Assembly (NCBI GenBank): GCA_027922465.2
Contig: BQMF02000624.1
Span: 62,001-126,000 of the forward strand
Source of the DNA: Turritopsis dohrnii
Lineage: Eukaryota; Cnidaria; Hydrozoa; Anthoathecata; Oceaniidae
Direction: 5' to 3'
Length of the DNA stretch: 64,000 nt
Shown: piece by piece, positions 21,668-33,739 of the stretch
Layout: each line of letters begins with the position of its first letter
Numbering within the stretch: position 1 is the first letter of the stretch
Notes under the pieces: generated by a model
Databases searched by the model: none
Told to the model about the DNA's origin: nothing
The model's input: the letters and a program-made list of their open reading frames with translations, nothing else
Translations under genes and position numbers: made by a program

Positions 21668-23926
21668 ATGTCATTGTACATTTGTTTACATCTCTTGCTA
21701 TGTTGGATTGTTTGTGAAAGCCTTTGCCGCCAGTTTGAACTACCTGGAAACAATGATGAAAGAATGGATAGAGGAAGAAAGGAATACCAAAATCTTCTTG
21801 ATGTTGCAAAATCAAAGTATACTTCCTGTTGGAAAACAGCACTTATAAACTTGGATTCAAATTGTCGTGGTATAAAAGATAGTGAACAAAGATATCTTGC
21901 ATTGCAGTTTGCCAATTGTCATTTAGAAGAATCTGGATTGCAAACATATCATTGTAGCAAGATGAATTTCAAGCAATGCACTCGAGATATGGCCTCTAAT
22001 ATCATTGCATTTCAAACTTATACAGAATTTTTTACACATATCTCAGACATTTGTTTTTATTTGCAAAGTGACATATGGAGAGAAAATACTGAAGCTACTA
22101 TCTCAAAGCTCTCGAAAACATCACTGGAATCTCTTGAAGTGTTATCCAAATCAGCTATTCAACAACAAGAAGTTTTGTTAGCTCAAGAGCAAAGTTTAAA
22201 AAATCAAAAAGATATGTTAACAAATGAAAAGTTACTGAAAGAGGCTTTGATTACGTCTGCTGAATCTGCAAAAGATGTTTTCAAAGAAGTACGAGATCAT
22301 GCTAATCAACAAAAGACAATGTTTTCAGAAACATTTGATAATATCTTTCAAAGTGTTGAACGATTAGCAAACCTTCAAAAATTACTACTTGGAGAATTTA
22401 TAGGCTTGCAATCGATTGCATTTTATTTTGTTTCTACAATAGTCTGTTACTTATTTACTAGTACACCGAGAACAGCATCAGCAAGATTGTCCTTATTTTT
22501 TGCTCTTTCCATGTTAATCCTATCAGAAAGGTTACTCGTAAATTGGAGAGTTGCCAAGAATTCTGATTTAACTGCAGTGAGTGACTCTCTTAACTGAGTA
22601 TGATTAATCAGAATGAAAGCATTTTGTTTCGAATTGATTTAGTGTAGTATGTGTAAGGAAATGTGTAGAATACTTTCTTATGGCTGCTCACACCATGGCA
22701 GAAAGAGATCTATTTCATTTCAATTCTGCAATTTGTTCATACAAAGGGGTTCCAGTTGTTGCACTGCGGAAACTTATCAACACTGAACATCTCTTGTATA
22801 GTATGATATGTCTTATTTCTTCTTCTAAATGATTATTTTAAATGATTATCGTGTTGTTATTTTCTAGGAGGATTTGCATGATCGAATTTGGGTTTTAAGA
22901 AAAATCTTCCTTCTTATTGCGACCATTATATTAGGCATATTTATGATGCGTTATAAAGACCTAAATAAGATGAATAATGCTCTCTTACAAGAAATTCAAG
23001 CACAAATTCTCGAACTTCGCAAACTGAAGGAATTTCAAGAGCTAGATGGTCTTCATAAAACTAGAATTGATGGAAAGCTTGATGAAACACTAGTGAACAA
23101 GCATGAAGAAATTGAAAAAGCAACAAAACAACTCGAGTAAGATGTAGTCTTTCTCTGATTAACATGATTTATCAGGAAGTTGCTGACAAGTAAAAATTAA
23201 GAAATAGAAAAGTTGGCTAACTTGGCCAAACTCTTTTCATTGTTTTTGTAGAACTCTTTTCTTTTATTCAATAGGTTATCAATTCAAGCGCTAGTTACCA
23301 GTACTCCACAAAAATTGGATCCGGCTGATATTTTTCTATTAAACGATGATAATATATCATTTGTAAATACCAGATACAAAAGTGATGGTGAAATCAATGG
23401 GTGGCCTGGTGATAGGCAAGTTCGAAAGGGTCGACAACGAAACAATGATATTTCCAAAATGGTAGACGAAACATCCTTAAATGTAAGTATATTCAAAAAG
23501 CTCATAAAATTTTAAACAATTTGAAGTTTTGGAGCGATCTTACTGGTTAATTTGAAGTTTTGGAGCGATCTTCCTGGTTAATTTGAAGTTTTGGAGCGAT
23601 CTTACTGGTTAATTCAAGCACCTACAGAAGCACCTACACTAATGAACATATCTAGAGATGGTTGTTTGATAATAAGAGTTATGAGTTTCAGATAAACTGT
23701 TATTGTGTTTTGGTTTCAGGGAAGTAAATATAATCTTCGTTCCAGACGCAGCAGAAGCTTTGGTCAGACATTCAATCAATCAAATACAATCAAGGAAAGC
23801 ATGGACAAATCAAAAATGAAGAATATTCAATCGAAGGCCAAAAAAAAGGGAAGAACTAAAGGAATGGATTCATCTTCACGTGGAAAGAATAAACCTGCCT
23901 TTTTCAGTTCAGACGATGATTGTTGA
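21668..23926 (+). CDS. KAR5 / GEX1 / Brambleberry-like nuclear envelope fusion protein
   Basis: Four exons join in frame: 21668-22576, 22868-23136, 23275-23482 and 23720-23926, giving about 530 residues. Donors are GTGAGT, GTAAGA and GTAAGT, and acceptors end TAG, TAG and CAG. The N-terminus is a signal peptide (LHLLLCWIVCESLC). A cysteine module at residues 54-104 (CWKTAL, SNC, RYLALQFANCHLEESG, YHC) is the family hallmark. A long coiled coil follows (about 150-235). Two membrane segments come next (about 244-264 and 273-287), then a third from exon 2 (about 315-329), and a Lys/Arg/Ser-rich tail. Family members act in fusion of nuclear membranes after gamete fusion (yeast Kar5, plant GEX1) or of blastomere nuclei (zebrafish Brambleberry). 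I infer a germline or early-embryo role. Assignment rests on motif order, not on an alignment. Confidence 0.85.
23520..23612. repeat. 31-bp tandem repeat, three copies, in intron 3
   Basis: Three units of 31 bp (core AGTTTTGGAGCGATCTT), identical apart from one A/C change in the middle unit. They lie in the third intron of the KAR5/GEX1-like gene. Confidence 0.9.
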
Positions 23927-24106
23927 TTTTTTTTGTTCTTAGAAATCAAATACTAAAAATTTTTATATAAAATTTTAAGATCCTGGTTTGATAGAAATGA
24001 AACTTTGCCCGAATTCCAATCAGCTAAACTTATCAGTGAAGAGCTTCTTAAAATCATCTGAAATAACGAGGCATACTTTTACCCTCGCACACACTGACCC
24101 AAACGA

Positions 24107-24112
24107 AATAAA
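24107..24112 (+). promoter_or_regulatory. Possible poly(A) signal of the KAR5/GEX1-like gene
   Basis: AATAAA about 180 bases after the TGA at 23926. It is the first clear one downstream. Confidence 0.35.
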
Positions 24113-24191
24113 TAAGGTTTACAGCACAAACTTAATTGTTTGCATATTGATAGGTATATTTTTTATTGTCTCGTGTTCCTTTTTATAAGTA

Positions 24192-24240
24192 TTAAATTTA
24201 TTTATTTATTTATTTATTTATTTGTTTATTTATGTATTTT
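24192..24240. repeat. (ATTT)n microsatellite
   Basis: About ten TTTA units with a G interruption near the end. A similar shorter tract lies at about 26990-27032. Confidence 0.85.
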
Positions 24241-24823
24241 GTTTACTTGATTTGATTTATTGATTATACTTAAATTTTTCCTGTCTAGTGAAAAGTCAGA
24301 AGAGAGAATACTTGAATTTTGTTTCTCTAATCTAATGACAGAATAGATAGCAAATATGCTTGGTAAATTGCCAAATGCTTTCTCCAGGCATCAAGGGTCA
24401 TGTTTGAATGTTACCTCAAAGTATTCCCGATGAATCAAAACTTTCATACACCATAACTAACAACAAGTAAAGTTTTGATTTATCAATTAAATGAAACCTG
24501 GAAACTGTTAGCATACTTTATCTCGATCATTTTCACATTTATAAACTATAGACCAGTCGTGTCTTTATCGATAATGCAACGTGCACGAGTTCTTTTAATA
24601 AAATTATAATCGTATCCTATCGTTAGTTTCATCCACCCTTCTTCATTTTTTTTATTTTTAAATAAAATTTGAATTTGCCTTTAATACCTGTAGAGGGATA
24701 TGATTATAAAATTATTGAACATTGATTTTCAGTATGTATCTTTCATTTTTATGATTACCTTAGAACCAACAAGCGTTGGTAAATTCGCGCAACCCACATG
24801 AAAATACTACTATAAACAATTGA

Positions 24824-25345
24824 TTAAATGGTATTTATTTCGGAGGTTGAGGTATTAATAACACTCGTGGTTATAATATGCAATTCAAAGTTAGGGTGTT
24901 TTTCTTTTTTTTCTTTCAATTTGTCGAACAATATATTTCCGAAAATCTTGCTCCCTGTTAAAGCAACATACTTCGCTGGAACAACAAGTCCGACCTCCCT
25001 TTTTCTCTTTCCAACCACAAATGCTTCAAGTTTGTTTTCAGGCGCTGCGTTTAGAAAGTTTGTAAGTAAACAAGAAATTTCTATTGGTAGATGTCCAACC
25101 AGTAGTGTTACTTCATCGGTTGATTTAAAAACGCCAATAGCATTTTTTGATCAAGCGTCTTTATAAATATGATGTCCACGAATAGCTGTCTGGAACTCAA
25201 TTTTAAAATTCATCTTATACGATACTGACAATGCTCTAATCGTTGTTTTTATTTTTAGCACACTAGATTTTTGCATAATTTTATAAGCCCCCCTCCCATT
25301 TAACCTCCCCCCCCCTCCCGAATAATCCCCTCCCCCAAAACCCAT
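24824..25345 (-). pseudogene. HIRAN-like domain fragment, probably a degraded gene
   Basis: Read on the minus strand, the frame gives IEFQTAIRGHHIYKDA, then a TGA, then in the same frame KNAIGVFKSTDEVTLLVGHL, PIEISCLLTNFLN and LVVPAKYVALTG. This order (I-x-G-x-H-x-Y-K-D, N-A-I-x-V, V-G-H-x-P) resembles the HIRAN-like domain seen in many orphan cnidarian and echinoderm proteins. The segment normally lying between the YKDA and KNAI blocks appears deleted, and the TGA replaces a residue there. No flanking domain or splice pattern completes a gene. Confidence 0.5.
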
Positions 25346-25395
25346 TTTGACAAATAAGCCCCCGAGGGCTTAATCGATCATTTACGGTAAAGAAG
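25255..25395. repeat. Polypyrimidine/CCCC-rich tract and MITE end
   Basis: An unusual run of C and CCCTCCC at 25287-25345, followed by the palindrome AAGCCCCCGAGGGCTT and an end reading TTTACGG before TA. That last part resembles the CCGTAAA-type ends of the TA-flanked MITEs at 11979 and 47983. The matching left end is not present. Confidence 0.45.
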
Positions 25396-25431
25396 AATGT
25401 GAAAAAGGATAGATATATCGTAAAGTACTTT

Positions 25432-26006
25432 CATCGTTTTAATTCAAAGAAGGGAGTGTTAGAGATCGTCGTCCGCATTATTGGAAAATCTCCATGACTC
25501 CTAGTTCCAGTTATGAAGTTCAAATAAATTTGGACGAAACCTTCAAAATGATAGAGGTTACAGGGAGATGTTTGCATTGGGTGCATGGCACCATCATATC
25601 TGATGAGAAATAGAGATTTCACTGGTAATTTGCAGAATACGTCTGACGTCAGACTGCAAATATCAACAACTGAAAGAGTGAAAAATGAATCTGAGTTGTA
25701 CAAGTCCGTCATAAAAGTAAAACTAGATCAAAAGATTTTACTAATATCTTTGATCTCGCAAGAAAAAACAGTTTGGAGATGTCGCAAGAAAAGATGTATA
25801 CTAATGGTATAGTAACGAATAGGCTTGACTCCAGTCAAGCTCATGAACCAAGCAAACCAAAATTTGAGAGCTGGCTTACAATGAAAAAAGATGGAAGGCG
25901 AAGATCACAGCGTAAAGATGAAACTGGTCCAGTTGTCGATCACTACGAAAAAGGCATGTTTCAATATAATAATGGCAAAATCTTCAAACATTTCAGCTTT
26001 CCATAA
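25432..26006 (+). pseudogene. Possible broken coding region in three frames
   Basis: Three overlapping plus-strand frames each look protein-like. One contains DRRPHYWKISMTPSSSYEVQ (about 25455 on). The second is 25585-25812 and the third 25773-26006 (KFESWLTMKKDGRRRSQRKD). Base composition is higher in GC than in the surrounding sequence. I do not recognise the product. It could be a frameshifted pseudogene or exons with missed introns. Confidence 0.3.
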
Positions 26007-26177
26007 GTCAACAAGTCCTCTTTGTTTAACAAGGCAACGTTTAGACTTACTAAAAAGTATTAATTGACATTGTGAGGAAGCATTTAAATTGACCGTTCCC
26101 ATAATTCAGTAATGACCACAATCCATTGCTATAATTACTTGCTCTGGGATCACTTTAAGCACTATTCTACAGAACTA

Positions 26178-26825
26178 CAGTGTGCCCCAGAAAAAAGTGG
26201 TTCGAGATTTCAAACGACTATTTCTTCTCAAATATTTGTCGGATATTTGCGAATTTTATATCATTTGAAAGAGCTTTTTCTCCTCTTTTCAGAAATATGA
26301 TATTTGTTTAGGTTTGGAATACAGAAGAGTAGCTATGCTGAATTTTTATCATGAAAATTTGTCATTAAAACGATAACGATCAATTAAAAGAAATTACAAA
26401 AGAAGTAGTTCCAATTGAGAATAACTCAAGTAAAAAGCCTTTTTATAGCATTTTTAAGCACTCAGAATTGTTTAACTGACAATCAGTTTTTTCAAAAGAA
26501 AGGTGAATTTACACGTTAAATTTTAATTTCGTGTGTTTAAAAGAATCTCATGATATCTTTAACACCACGACAACTTTTAGAGTTAACAAAAGAGTAACTG
26601 CTCACTAGCACTTCTTTTAATTGATCGTTATTGAATTAACGAGCGTATCGAAAAAATATATCTTTAATATCTTTTAAACTCTTTATTTCTTTAAGATGAA
26701 ACTTATATTTTTGAAAAGAGGAGAAAAAGCTCTGTCAGATGATATAAAATTCGCAAATATCCGACAAATATTTGAGAAGAAATAGTCGTTTGAAATCTCG
26801 AACCTCTTTTTTCTGGGGCACACTG
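26178..26825. mobile_element. Palindromic Tc1/mariner MITE, TA-flanked
   Basis: Both ends begin CAGTGTGCCCCAGAAAAAAG when read inward, and the terminal repeats stay alike for at least 110 bases with few differences. TA flanks at 26176-26177 and 26826-26827. The inner parts also mirror each other (around 26370 and 26620), so the whole 648 bp can fold into one hairpin. Non-coding. Confidence 0.88.
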
Positions 26826-26827
26826 TA

Positions 26828-29800
26828 TGAGAATTTCTGTTTTGTTTTGAAATTCTATTATTTCGTTATGAAAATTTTAATGATTTCGCATTGAATTATG
26901 GTAGTTGTAGTATGTGTTTGGGACACAACTGAATTATGGGAACGGCGAAATCTACTAAACCTCTTGTCTAAAAGAATTTATTTTCATTAATTCATTTATT
27001 TACATCTTTATTTATTTATTTATTTACACATTTATTGACAAACAACTAAAAATAGTGTTGATATTTTTGTATTGTTGTTTCTTACTAAAGAACACATCAA
27101 TGCCATTTTCGTATGTCATATTTACAAATCAACTTTTTTCAAAAGCGCTTCAACCTCGTTTTCGTGTCTTCTCAAGATGTATAAAATGTTTTATCAGGTC
27201 AGGGTGTCGTCCTTCAGTTTAACTTGGTAAATTTATAGATAAATTCCACGATGACGTATAAGTGGCTTAAAAGCACATGTAAATATGGGATTTTTCTATT
27301 TAGCCTGTGTTGTTAGAATAAGTTCAGTTCATCAAACGTTTCAAAGGAAGGGCTGATAAAAACGCTTGGAAGAATGAGACATGACGTAATTTTTCTCGCC
27401 GATCCAAACAAATTTTATTAGGTTTTCATCATGAAGTTTTGACGAAATTGTTAGTTGAACTGTATGAAAAGTTAGATTTTAGTTACCACCCAACCCGAAC
27501 ATGATATATAGCGAAAGTGGAAACTTCTTAAGAGTCTGACATAACCTTTTGCAGTATATTTGTCTTATCCAAGTCTTTGGTATTAAATCCCTCAAAGTAA
27601 TGGCGACATCGTTAAGTGTAATATAGGTTAGCTTAAACTCTACAGAAGAGACCGAAAAAGCAAATTAAACACTATTCAAAATTATAATTAAAACGATCTA
27701 TTTTGAACAAATCATGTCAAGAAAATTTAAATCCTCCGCCATCTTGTGTTTACATCGACAATTAACGACAATCGTTTAGAACTATTTGTCACCACGACAG
27801 CATACGCCAGAAAATGTTGAAAATTTACGAATGAGATCGGATAATCGGATCTCAAAAAAACTTAAAGATTAACCTTTGTTAATTTCTCATGTTATGTAAA
27901 TGGTATAAAATTTTCGCGTGACAAAATCTCAACAAAAATACACATGATTAGCTAATTTTTTCATGTTCAATTACTCAAATAAGACCCCAAAGTAGTGCTA
28001 ATTCATGAGAATTGCATTAACATCGAGGGCACGATCATTAACACCTAGTACACAATCGTGTCAAACGTGAAAAAGGAAAAATTACTAAATAACCTTTTCA
28101 GAGTTCTTGAATAAAAATGAAGACAACTTATAATCTACAAATTTAAAAACAAAAACAAAAAAAAAAAAAAACGGTTGACTTCAAATAACGTGTAGTGATA
28201 TTAATATCGATATAAGTATCATCACCATGGTTTCCAATAAACTATGTACTCATGAAACCTTCATTGTTGTCATGGTATTGAAAGTTAATTCTTTGACTCT
28301 ATCTTAGCACTTCCATCAAGGCGTAAGCACAAAAGACATATGAAATTGTTCACTTTTAACTAAGTGTATGAATCTAGGTATAAACTGTGAAAGACACTGC
28401 TATGGAAGTATAGTTTGTTAAGGTGTCCTCGCACACGTTCTGCATTTATATCTTCTTTGCTTTTTACACATAAGTTTCAAAAGTTTTCCTTTTAATTGTG
28501 ATCAAAATTAGCTCAATATTTGAGGATCTAACAAAAAAGCTTTTCGAAGACAATTTGTCTTGGAGCAAACATTTGTGAAAACGTTTTTAGATCTTTTGCT
28601 TTTCTTTCAGATAAGTTGCAAATGATTGTGGTTAATATGCAAAAAATGCTAACAAACCACAAATTATCATAAGAGATTGTATGTGATTTCATTGTAGAAG
28701 GTGTGGTCATTTTATGTGGGCAATTGTTAAGTTAAAAAAAAGATACGTCCCGCTGGTAGTCCATTCTGTAGTTATCTTGTAGTTTATTCAGAACTACCTT
28801 ACCAAGTTAGCTAACAAGCATAAATTGCCTTTAAAAATATTTCAAAGCAAGAATGCGTTGGAGGTAAAAAGTTCCTAATAAGTAATTAGGTAAGGAACAT
28901 TCTCTTCTCAATAAAATGGTCATTAAAGATAAATCACTTTTGCTCCGCATTCTTTCATCGATCTCTAATCTTGATTTCATTCGGTCCTTCTTTGTTCTAT
29001 GATCGTTTGTTATCCGTTACGACCATTATATCGATCCATTTTAATGAAATGGCTTTCTATCATCTCTCCAAGCAGGATTATCAGGTAAGTTAAGTAAACA
29101 GAATTTTATGAAATAAACAAGCATTTGACATTTATTTTGTAATATTTCTAATACTTTTGCTATTCATCAGCCTTATTTTTTGTATCAAACTGCTGTTTTT
29201 TATGAAGTTTCCTTCGAAGAGAATTTTCTCTTTCAATGACTTGTAGAACTCCAGTAGAATTATTAGTGAACTTTGGAAAACAATGCATTCAATTTGAAAT
29301 CTGTCACGTGAACAAACCTTAGTGCAAGGCAACCAATCAAATTCCATGTGAAAGTGTAATAAGGGTTTATATAGTTTACGATTTTGATAAATTTCGAAAT
29401 TTATTTAAATCGTAAACTATGTATGATTTCTTATTATTATGAAGCTTTTATATCGTTCCATGGGATTTGACAGAATGAAGGGCAGAATGACCTAGAGATG
29501 AGGTTGGTGTGGTTGTCAAGTAGTTGTCGACATTATGTTGTCACATTAGGTCATCCAAAACATACTATACAATGCTAGTAAAAGTTATTTTCATATTTCA
29601 TTGATATTAGATTGATGTTGGGAAAATAATGGGCCATGTAAAAGTATGAATGCATCATGCATTTGCGACACCCCTAAACCGAACCGATTATCATCTTTTA
29701 TTTAGCTGTCACCAAAAAATGTTTATAGCTTTCGAAATATTGTCAAGGTTTTTCAATGTCGAAAAGATTGTTACGTAAATAAAAATTCTATTTCCTTAAT

Positions 29801-30743
29801 TGGATCCAAAAAGTTAATGTTTGTGATAATGTTATCGATATTATTATTTCAGTTGCCTCAATAATCTGGCTTTAATATGTTTGCTAAAGTACATGTTTCC
29901 AAAACATGGTAGAAAAAAATAACATGCGGAATTTTAAACTCATTACTAAAGCCACAATGGCAATCATTCTTTACAAAGGAAATTCAGTTGAGTCAGGTAT
30001 GAAAACGTCATTTCGTGTATATGCCAGCTAAATTGAATTAAAATGTTTTTTTCCTTACTACATTCTGATTGAATCAAAACCCAACATTTCATTAGTAACC
30101 TCATTCTAAACCAAACATGGTCAATAGACACTATGCTATATAACATCCATCCTTCATCTTTGTTTATATTTTTCGCTTGTGTATGGACGTGAAGAAATAA
30201 AGAACAAAGGTGGTAAATTCTTTCGTAAGTTCATTGTCTGGACTTTACTGTTTATTATTAGCAATTTAAATCATAAGGTTCTCATGTCAGTGAATAACTA
30301 CAGCAAAACATTCATCGTCAAGACAGTGATGTTTATTTTTTAATTGCATGAAAAATGTTGGACAACCTTTTTCTTATTATGGCTATTTAACATATTATAA
30401 GTTTTCTTGCGTCATTCGCTAAAAAAATCTTGTCAAGAAATTAAAATAAAACGCACGTTCCTGTTTTTTGTTAATAAAGTTTTTGGGAGAAAACAAACAT
30501 TTTTTTCATTCGTCATCTTCGGTGAAAGAAAAGAATCCCTCCTATTTTTAGATGCAGTTTTCTTACATGCTGTCACAAACATTATTAGTTTAATTTGCGA
30601 AAATCGATGTGGTTTTGAATGATCTTCATCATAATTGTCGTGATTTTTCTGTAGAGTTTCTCAAATTTGTGTAAAAGTGAACACATTTGTGTTGCAACCA
30701 CAAGCTATCGACGCAAATATGGAGCTCATATAATTGCTTTTAA
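26828..30743. other. Non-coding stretch with one possible first exon
   Basis: No supported gene. An ATG at 29049 opens 12 codons (MAFYHLSKQDYQ) ending exactly at a CAG/GTAAGT donor, a possible first coding exon, but no partner could be joined to it with confidence. Poly-A and ATTT tracts are scattered. Confidence 0.35.
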
Positions 30744-31013
30744 CAGGGCCGTAATTTCTTCAAAAATAATGAGGGGGCTAATAAAAGTCTATCATATTAA
30801 TATTTTGAGCACGGAGACAGGGAGTCAGGGGGCGCACCAGCAGGGGTTTTAGCGGTCGGAGCCCCTTTATGAAAGTTTTCTCTAACACTTCACTTCAATT
30901 TTTCTTAAAATCATTGCAAATTCTAGCTTTTTAGTGTTTTAAAAACAATTTTTTTTCAACCAAAAAATATTGGAGGATATTCAGCCCCTCCAACCCCAGA
31001 AAAAACGGCCCTG
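30744..31013. mobile_element. Small TIR element, hAT-like ends
   Basis: Ends read inward as CAGGGCCGTAATTTCT and CAGGGCCGTTTTTTCT. It is 270 bp, with a GC-rich interior (GGGGGCTAATA, AGCCCCTCCAACCCC) and no ORF. CAGGG ends suggest hAT, but no clean 8-bp duplication is visible. Confidence 0.6.
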
Positions 31014-31485
31014 TTTTATGATTTACAGGGTTTTTAGTTCTTCGTTCCATAGAATCGTTTAAGCTGAGCCTTTCACTTCACTCAACCAAACAACAAGGTT
31101 TAAACCACAAACTTATCGCTCTTAGAGACTTGCAAATGTTGCTTCATTTCTCTGGCGAAGATATTGGTGTCAGAACTGATGACGTCAGAGATTCTGTCAA
31201 ATCAATGTATTTGCCAAATTACATATATTATACTATATTAAACTACTCTTTTAAGATTTCGAAGGTGTTCACTGGTTGATTTCTCAAACTTATTAAAACA
31301 TATCAGAAATGGTGTAGGAACCTGTGAATGCATTATCGATCTCCAGTCATTCTTTAAAGCTTTCTTTGTAAGTATACTTCGGTTTGAGTGCAGGCTGTTA
31401 TACTTTGATTTTATTAAGATATCATTATGCATGTGGTTTTGTAGGGGGGAAAAGAACCATATCCATTATACACCTTCCCAATTAA

Positions 31486-31812
31486 TGGCGTCGTAGTATA
31501 GTGTTTATCACTCTCGGAATTCATGCGAGAGGTCGAGGTTCAATTCCCCTGGACTGCGATTCACTATGCGTGAGTCAATGTACCACAGCGCCGGATCGAC
31601 CCATGCCATGTGAGGGAAATTGGCTAGATGATACATCGGCTGTTGTAGGAGGTCATTCAAGAGAGCACAGACCCTTGATTGGGTTTGTGTCACTCATGAG
31701 AGTGTCAAATACTTCGGAGCCTTCAATCTAAGCCTTGGCCCCACCTGGAAAACAGATGCAATAGCAACTGAGTGTGGCCAGCCACGTAAAGCTATACCAA
31801 AAAACAAATTAG
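31486..31812 (+). mobile_element. tRNA-derived SINE
   Basis: The 5' end has a pol III A box (TAGTATAGTG at about 31494) and a B box (GAGGTTCAATTCCCC at about 31538) at tRNA spacing. The head resembles a tRNA but the acceptor stem does not pair, so it is not a working tRNA gene. A tRNA-unrelated body of about 230 bp follows, ending in GTAAAGCTATACC and an A-rich tail. Confidence 0.7.
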
Positions 31813-33705
31813 TTGCCATGACAAACTACATAGAATTGAGCAAAACCTTCTTGACTTATGTATTGCTTTGATTGCTCTGTTTTATGAGCCCAGATTTGAT
31901 GAAACATATCCAATATCGATGACTTTTCACAGAAATATACGTAATCAGACAACCAAGTTCGAAAAATATTATATAATGTCATGGCAAAAATAACTTCCTT
32001 AGTTATAAACATCCAGAACATCTATGCGAATGCTCAATGTGAATAAGTGAGTTAAGTATTTTGAAGTGGAACGCCCATTATCTACAACTAACTTAAATTT
32101 CATCGGCAAAACCATGCAGCTATTTTGAAAAAGTCGCCTGTCAAAAAATTGTTAAAGGAGAATTAATTCACACTACTCACGGTTGACGCTTGTAACTAAT
32201 AAGGGTGTTTCGGGCGTAATAATTTTCAAATAACGCCTTGGTTATTTTTGTTTACAAGTTATTTTTTTATACATGTTTAATCCATTTAATGAATAAAATA
32301 GTAATGACTTCATCTTTCTAAAACATGTATGCAGATCGTGTTTTACCTCCTGCCATGTTTCGCTTCATTATGGTTACTGAACAAAATGATGGTTTTGTCG
32401 GCGAGATTAGAAGAAAAGCTAATGTCGACTTATGCACGACATAAAATGAACGATTAGTCTGTGTGGTTAGCATTGAGTTGACACTACATTAAGCATGTCG
32501 ACGAGTTTTACGAAAAGTTGTTCAATACGCAGACGTGTGAATGAAATATTGTGTTTTTTTTATTAAAAACACAAACGAACGAGATGAGCAAGAAATGAAA
32601 GCAAGATTGAAAAGAGAATGGAAAAGTAAGAGGTTGCCATTGGAGTTATCTTTTGAAATTCAATTAATTTGGGAACGCTATGATTGCGCTTGGTTCAACA
32701 CATCAACCAGTTCCCTGAAACCACTGTTTTGTTAGTAGTTGGCTCACTGTCTGAAGATAACGTCTTATCTATTTTAGAAATGTAATCATATATCATGATA
32801 AATGAGACATTGGTCAGTCAGGGGTTTTTATCAGTTTGGAATGGTTTTTTAAGAACGTTATTTTTCTAGCATCTTGCTTATGATCATATATATGTTCTTC
32901 TAACTCGTGTCCATGAATGAAATTTTCCAGTAAACTATCTACAAAGTACACACAAGCCAGCATACATACAATGTAGGGCATGAAGCTGTGTGTATTAAAG
33001 GAAAAGCAAATGGACAGAGGACAGGCAACCTCATTAGGAGTTATTCTAGCTAATAGAAATGAGTATCAATAATATGTTGGCATTTCCCGTTTTTACCTTT
33101 TTACGACATTGCTAGTATAACCCCTTAGAGAATTTTGGCGTTTGTGTTATACATAAAGTAATGTTGGGAGAATTCGAGTTTTTCTTGATTTCAATCACAA
33201 AGTTCTTTACTGCAGTAAAATGTAGCAGAATGACGTCATAAAATCGTTTATGAGGGACCTAAAAAGAATCTCGTGTTTTACAACATTTAGTGCAGTACCA
33301 AAAGTTTAATTGAGGTGAGAGATGTGACGTCAGTAAATGATGATAACCAATTCATTAATCACGTGATCACCAGCTCCTGTAATTAATTTATCAAATGTGT
33401 AAAAATACCAATCAGTTTTTGGGTTTGTACATTTAATCTGAGGCATCACTGCTGAGTATTTAAATGCGCTTGATATTTTGTCCTTGGTAAAGGATGAAAT
33501 AGATTTATTGTTCCGTTGCAAAGCGGTTTACAGTGTAATTACTGTCAAAAGAGATCTTCATTCATGGGAAAAACTTACCATGTAAATCTTTTGTGGATTA
33601 GAATAACTTTCTAAAGACCTATGCATTATTTTTTCTCGTGTATATGAAGTCTTTAATATGTACAGGTCTATCGAATAAGGCAAAGCAAAAGTCTGGCTAT
33701 ATAAA
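31813..33705. other. Gene-free AT-rich stretch
   Basis: No ORF with coding character and no paired terminal repeats seen. The 64-codon ORF at 32541-32735 is charged but has no recognisable motif. Confidence 0.4.
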
Positions 33706-33706
33706 C

Positions 33707-33739
<33 letters not shown>

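Noticed and set aside
31486..31560. Functional tRNA gene
   Set aside because: A and B boxes are present, but the 5' and 3' acceptor strands do not pair and the sequence continues into a SINE body.
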